9,457 nucleotides of DNA from positions 1-9,457 of the forward strand of contig JAFQIF010000100.1 in assembly GCA_017397695.1 (NCBI GenBank), read 5' to 3'. The notes beneath the pieces were generated by a model, which searched no databases, had not been told where the DNA came from, and was given only the letters and a program-made list of their open reading frames with translations. How positions within the stretch are numbered: position 1 is the first letter of the stretch; every line of letters begins with the position of its first letter. This DNA comes from Clostridia bacterium (GTDB lineage Bacteria > Bacillota_A > Clostridia > Christensenellales > Aristaeellaceae). Below are positions 6,465 to 9,457 of the stretch, piece after piece. The position numbers were made by a program, and so were the translations under genes.

Positions 6465-7745
6465 TTAGAGTACGCCTGCCAGGCCAAGCGAAATCGGCTC
6501 GATGTAAGTAATCGCCAGCAAGGCAAGCGCCAGCACAATGATATACGGGATGATTGCTTTGACCAATTGCTCGAATTTTAAGTTGGCCAGATTACAGGCA
6601 ACGTACAGGCAGGAACCGACAGGCGGGGTGATCATTCCGATGCCCATGTTCACGATGAACACGATGCCCACCAGGTACGGACTGATGCCAACAGAAGTCA
6701 GCACCGGCAGCATGATCGGGGTCAGCAGCGCGATGGCCGCGGAAGACTGCATAAAGCAGCCGGCAATCAGTACGATGACATTGAAGATCAGAAGCAGGAC
6801 ATACTTGTTGCTGGTTAAAGAGAGGAGGCCTTCGGCAATCGCCTGCGGAATCTTCTCGCGGGTCAGCACGTAGCAGAAGGTCTGCACAGTCGCCATGATA
6901 ATCATGATGACAGCAGCAGAAACCGCAGAGCCCGTCACAATCCTCGGAACGTCCTTGATCTTGAGATCCTTATAGATGAATACACCTACAATAAAGCTGT
7001 ACACCGCGCAAACAGCACCCGCCTCGGTCGGCGTGAAGATACCGGAGTAAATGCCGCCCAGGATAATGACCGGCATGAGCAGTGCCCACAGGCTGTCCAA
7101 GAACGTCTTGCCAACCAACTGTGGAGTAAGCTTCAGATTCATCTTCGGCACGTTATGCTTCTTGGCATAGACATAGGCAACCGCCATCATACAAAGACCC
7201 ATGAGGATGCCGGGGCCGATACCACACAGGAACAGCGTGCTGACAGAAGTGCCAGCCAGAACGGAGTAGGTGACCATCGGGATGGACGGAGGAATAACCT
7301 GACCCACCGTACCAGCAGCCGCAACCGTGGCGCCGGTAAACGCCTTGTCATAGCCGTTTTCTTCCATCTCATCGACCATGATGCCGCCGATAGCAGCCGT
7401 AGTCGCCGGACAGGAGCCGGAGATCGCCGCAAAGATCATAGACGCACCGATAGAAACCATCGCCAGACCACCAGTAAAACGGCAGAAAAACAGGTTGACG
7501 AACTGAACGAGCTTCTTGGAGATACCGCCATTGCTCATCAGGTCACCGCCCAGAATGAAAAACGGAATTGCCATCAGCGGGAAGGAGTTAACGCCGTTAA
7601 ACATCGTCTGCGCAACGACGATCAGCGGCACGTTCAGGCCAAAGAGGATGGCCAGCACCGCGGCAGAGCCAAGTGCAATGCCAATCGGCACACCGATCAG
7701 CATGAGCGCGAAGAAGCCAAAGAACAAAAGAAACGTTGCATCCAT
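6465..7745 (-). CDS. dctM: TRAP transporter large membrane subunit DctM (first system)
   Basis: This 426-residue, very hydrophobic protein has the typical DctM length and motifs. It is the transport-catalysing subunit that moves solute inward with sodium ions. In order: a GVPIGIALG first-helix region (18-26), SFPLMAIPFFILGGDLM (54-70), SGSCPATTAAIGG (109-121), the hairpin motif QVIPPSIPM (149-157), GIFTPTEAGAV (235-245), and the second hairpin motif GMITPPVGSCLY (370-381). These paired loops hold the sodium and substrate sites in DctM proteins. About a dozen helices are expected. The ATG lies 3 nt after the dctQ stop, and its ribosome site AGGAGGTG (7755-7762) is inside the end of dctQ, so translation is probably coupled. 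No truncation or frameshift is seen. Confidence 0.97.
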   Translation of the reverse strand: MDATFLLFFGFFALMLIGVPIGIALGSAAVLAILFGLNVPLIVVAQTMFNGVNSFPLMAIPFFILGGDLMSNGGISKKLVQFVNLFFCRFTGGLAMVSIGASMIFAAISGSCPATTAAIGGIMVDEMEENGYDKAFTGATVAAAGTVGQVIPPSIPMVTYSVLAGTSVSTLFLCGIGPGILMGLCMMAVAYVYAKKHNVPKMNLKLTPQLVGKTFLDSLWALLMPVIILGGIYSGIFTPTEAGAVCAVYSFIVGVFIYKDLKIKDVPRIVTGSAVSAAVIMIIMATVQTFCYVLTREKIPQAIAEGLLSLTSNKYVLLLIFNVIVLIAGCFMQSSAAIALLTPIMLPVLTSVGISPYLVGIVFIVNMGIGMITPPVGSCLYVACNLANLKFEQLVKAIIPYIIVLALALLAITYIEPISLGLAGVL

Positions 7746-7748
7746 GGC

Positions 7749-8243
7749 TTATTTCACCTCCTTGGGATCAGTAAACACTTTGATGGCCAGCAGAATATAC
7801 CAGATGGCCATGAACAGGCAGCCAATGAGCATGCCCAGATAGACAACGGAGAGCGGAATACCCAGCGCCGGAGACTTCTGGACAGTGAGCTTCCCCCAGA
7901 AGAAAATGATGTAATACACAACAGCGCCAAAGAACACACCGCACAGACCGTGACAGAAGCTCTTCAGGCACTTGCCGGCAAACGGCGGCAGCGCTTTCTG
8001 CACCGCTTCCACGCCAATATGTTTGTTCTGACGCGCACCGACATAGCCAGCGATAAACGTCATCCAGATGAAGAGGTACTTCGCCAGTTCCTCAGACCAG
8101 GCGAGTGGACTGTTGAGGATATAGCGGCAAAGCACCTGAATAAAGATCAAAATCGTCATGCTACCCAGAATAAGCGCCGTCAGATATTTGAACACGACGT
8201 CCAGCTTATCCAAAATAGACTCGATGATCTTGAGGATTTTCAT
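7749..8243 (-). CDS. dctQ: TRAP transporter small membrane subunit DctQ (first system)
   Basis: A 164-residue membrane protein of normal DctQ size with four hydrophobic helices (about 20-42, 52-72, 87-110 and 125-155). The family signature W49-S-E-E52-L-A-K-Y is present near the start of helix 2, followed by the basic-polar loop GARQNKHIGVEAV. With DctM it forms the inner-membrane permease that accepts solute from DctP. A TTG two codons further upstream (8249) is open, but it lies only 1 nt from the GGAGGG site (8251-8256). The ATG at 8243 has a proper 7-nt spacing, so I use it. The gene sits between the dctP hairpin and dctM. Confidence 0.95.
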   Translation of the reverse strand: MKILKIIESILDKLDVVFKYLTALILGSMTILIFIQVLCRYILNSPLAWSEELAKYLFIWMTFIAGYVGARQNKHIGVEAVQKALPPFAGKCLKSFCHGLCGVFFGAVVYYIIFFWGKLTVQKSPALGIPLSVVYLGMLIGCLFMAIWYILLAIKVFTDPKEVK

Positions 8244-8277
8244 GGTCAATCCCTCCTAAGAATGAGGATAAGGAGAA

Positions 8278-8309
8278 GCGGGAGGAGCGGAACCCTGTGC
8301 TCCTCCCGC
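8278..8309 (-). promoter_or_regulatory. Intercistronic GC-rich hairpin between dctP and dctQ (first system)
   Basis: A perfect 11-bp stem (GCGGGAGGAGC / GCTCCTCCCGC) with a 10-nt loop starts 15 nt after the dctP stop. On the minus strand it is followed by TTCTCCTTATCC, pyrimidine-rich but not a true U-tract. It occupies the same place as the hairpin in the second TRAP operon although the sequences differ. Partial termination or protection of the dctP 3' end is the likely role; this is inferred. Confidence 0.75.
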
Positions 8310-8324
8310 CGCAAAAGGGGCTGA

Positions 8325-9293
8325 TTACTGGAGCTCAGCCTTGATCATCTCAATGATCTCGGCATACTGCGGGAACGCGGCGTAAACCGGCTCGCAGGCA
8401 GCCTGGAACGCGCTGGCATCCTCAAGAATGAACAGCTCAACGCCCAGATCACGGACAGTCTGCATGTTGACTTCGTCCAGCGCCAGAGACTTCTCACGCT
8501 GATAAGCAGTCGCCTCGTCGCAGGCCTTCTGGAGGGCTTCCTGAACGCTGGCGTCCAGCATGTTCCAGGTATCCAGATTCATGATGACCGGCTCGGCGGT
8601 GTAGATGTGCTTGGTAGCGGAGTAGTACGGACAGATGTCGGTGTACTTGTTCTTGATGCAGTTGGAGTCGGAGTTCTCGGTGGCATCAACGGTACCCAGC
8701 TGCATAGAAGAGAAGACCTCGGAAACAGCCATGGCGGTCGGAACAGCGCCCAGCGTCTCAAAGGTGGTCAGGAAGACCTGGCTCTCCGGCGTGCGAATCT
8801 TGAGGCCCTTCAGGTCAGCCGGCTCATCAACGATGCCCTTGGTGCTGACGATGGAGCGGAAGCCATTGTCCCACCAACCGAGAATCTTGAAGCCCTGCGC
8901 TTCACAGGCAGCCTCGAGCTTATCGCCCACGGGACCGTCGAGCACCTTGAAGGCTTCTTCCTTCGTGGAGAAGAGGAACGGCAGATCAAGTACGCCGACT
9001 TCCGGCACAAAGTTGGAGAGGGACATAGTGGATTCCACGGCGATATCAAGCGTCCAGGTCTGAACCATCTCAATGGCCTTCGCGCCGGAAGCAATCTGAG
9101 AAGCCGGGAACACGTCGATGGTCAGCTCGCCGCCCGTATATTCGGCAACCAGCTCAGCCAGCTTGAGGGAACCGTCCTGATACGGATGGTCGGTCGCGCC
9201 AACGTGGTTGAGGGCAAGGGTCTGTGCTCCAGCAACAGAAGCCAGAGCAAATACCAGGCACATCGCAAGAATCAGAGAGAGAATCTTTTTCAT
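8325..9293 (-). CDS. dctP: TRAP transporter solute-binding protein, DctP family (first system)
   Basis: A 322-residue exported binding protein. The signal peptide runs MKK plus a hydrophobic core, with likely cleavage after AGA23. Family motifs are DHPYQDG (35-41), ASQIASGAKAIE (64-75), DNGFR with R146, DLKGLKIRTPES with R167, and MQLGTVDATEN with E206 and N207. All these positions are the same as in the second DctP protein of this window, so the two align without gaps across most of the N-terminal domain. They remain clearly diverged, so this is not a recent duplication. The two arginines match the carboxylate contacts of TRAP binding proteins, hence an acidic ligand is expected. AAGGAG (9302-9307) lies 8 nt before the ATG. 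No strong promoter is seen in the 98 nt upstream, so transcription may come from the preceding gene or from a weak or activated promoter. Confidence 0.96.
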   Translation of the reverse strand: MKKILSLILAMCLVFALASVAGAQTLALNHVGATDHPYQDGSLKLAELVAEYTGGELTIDVFPASQIASGAKAIEMVQTWTLDIAVESTMSLSNFVPEVGVLDLPFLFSTKEEAFKVLDGPVGDKLEAACEAQGFKILGWWDNGFRSIVSTKGIVDEPADLKGLKIRTPESQVFLTTFETLGAVPTAMAVSEVFSSMQLGTVDATENSDSNCIKNKYTDICPYYSATKHIYTAEPVIMNLDTWNMLDASVQEALQKACDEATAYQREKSLALDEVNMQTVRDLGVELFILEDASAFQAACEPVYAAFPQYAEIIEMIKAELQ

Positions 9294-9328
9294 ATGAATC
9301 GCTCCTTTATCAATAATTGAAACTCGAC

Positions 9329-9346
9329 AATGATGAACCGATCATT
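9329..9346. promoter_or_regulatory. Dyad symmetry upstream of the first dctP, candidate operator
   Basis: AATGAT (9329-9334) and ATCATT (9341-9346) are perfect inverted half-sites around 6 bp, 36 bp upstream of the dctP start. A second dyad, ATAAAT-N7-ATTTAT (9355-9373), is close by. Symmetric 16-20 bp sites are usual for dimeric GntR proteins. The octamer GATAAATT in the second dyad (9354-9361) recurs at 6255-6262, overlapping the -10 box of the GntR promoter. The region is AT-rich, so chance is possible. Confidence 0.35.
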
Positions 9347-9391
9347 TTATTGGGATAAATTGAATCGATTTATGTGTGCATAGATGGGAAC

Positions 9392-9457
9392 TTACTTGAT
9401 GAAGCGTACCTTTTCGCAGATCTTCTCGATCTCTTCGTCCTTGCGCTTGTTGAATTC
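9392..9457 (-). CDS. C-terminal end of an unidentified protein, cut off by window edge
   Basis: The frame read from the right edge gives 21 residues (EFNKRKDEEIEKICEKVRFIK) and a TAA stop at 9392-9394. The highly charged, helix-like tail and the open frame support a real gene end, but it is too short to name. It lies 98 nt upstream of the first dctP in the same orientation with no clear terminator between, so it may belong to the same operon and could be a catabolic enzyme for the transported solute (inference). Confidence 0.55.
   Translation of the reverse strand, partial: EFNKRKDEEIEKICEKVRFIK

Noticed and set aside
6305..6511. 68-codon plus-strand frame in the dctM-GntR gap
   Set aside because: It crosses the nested inverted repeat and runs into the end of dctM, without a suitable ribosome site or family motif.
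8244..8249. TTG start two codons upstream for the first dctQ
   Set aside because: It would leave only 1 nt to the GGAGGG site; the ATG at 8243 has normal 7-nt spacing.
7155..8324. 389-codon plus-strand open frame opposite dctM and dctQ
   Set aside because: The product is extremely rich in Arg, His, Gln and Asp, as expected when hydrophobic membrane genes are read backwards.
9452..9457. Window ends exactly on GAATTC (EcoRI site)
   Set aside because: It could reflect a cloned fragment edge, but a six-base site at the boundary can occur by chance and the frame simply continues as Glu-Phe.
1..9457. CRISPR array, tRNA, rRNA or insertion sequence
   Set aside because: I saw no regularly spaced repeats, no tRNA-like cloverleaf, no rRNA core motifs and no transposase frame on either strand.

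Overview
The window reads as a carbohydrate- or organic-acid-uptake region of a Gram-positive anaerobe of the Clostridia type. The pointers are strong AGGAGG ribosome-binding sites, a membrane-anchored AraC regulator of a kind typical of Firmicutes, a DUF1847 protein (a family of anaerobes), sodium-coupled TRAP transporters, and roughly even GC content. The exact lineage cannot be fixed from sequence alone; a gut clostridial or Christensenellales-like genome would fit. Every gene I can support lies on the minus strand, so gene order runs from right to left.

From the right: the last 21 codons of an unidentified gene (9392-9457), a 98-bp gap with a dyad symmetry, then a complete TRAP transporter: solute-binding protein DctP (8325-9293), small membrane subunit DctQ (7749-8243) and large membrane subunit DctM (6465-7745). 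A GC-rich hairpin separates dctP from dctQ. A large branched inverted repeat with a T-rich flank follows dctM and probably ends that transcript.

Next is a regulatory block of four genes: two tandem GntR/FCD-type regulators (5639-6214 and 4957-5625), a DUF1847 cysteine-rich protein (4308-4928) and a two-TM sensor fused to an AraC DNA-binding domain (1914-4214). A near-consensus sigma-A promoter (6260-6288) drives the first gene, and a strong intrinsic terminator (1834-1881) closes the block.

A non-coding stretch of about 430 bp (1408-1833) holds an imperfect palindrome, a direct repeat placed like an AraC activator site, a near-consensus promoter and a leader of about 180 nt with a small hairpin. 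It feeds a second TRAP operon: dctP (397-1395), an intercistronic hairpin, and dctQ (1-322, TTG start, cut by the window edge).

The likely logic (inference): two related TRAP systems for carboxylated solutes flank their own regulators. The GntR pair senses an intracellular metabolite, and the membrane AraC protein senses an extracellular cue and may activate the second transporter. The DUF1847 protein is the component of unknown function. Both binding proteins keep two TRAP-type carboxylate-contact arginines at identical positions, so both substrates are expected to be carboxylates such as sugar acids; the actual ligands cannot be read from the sequence.
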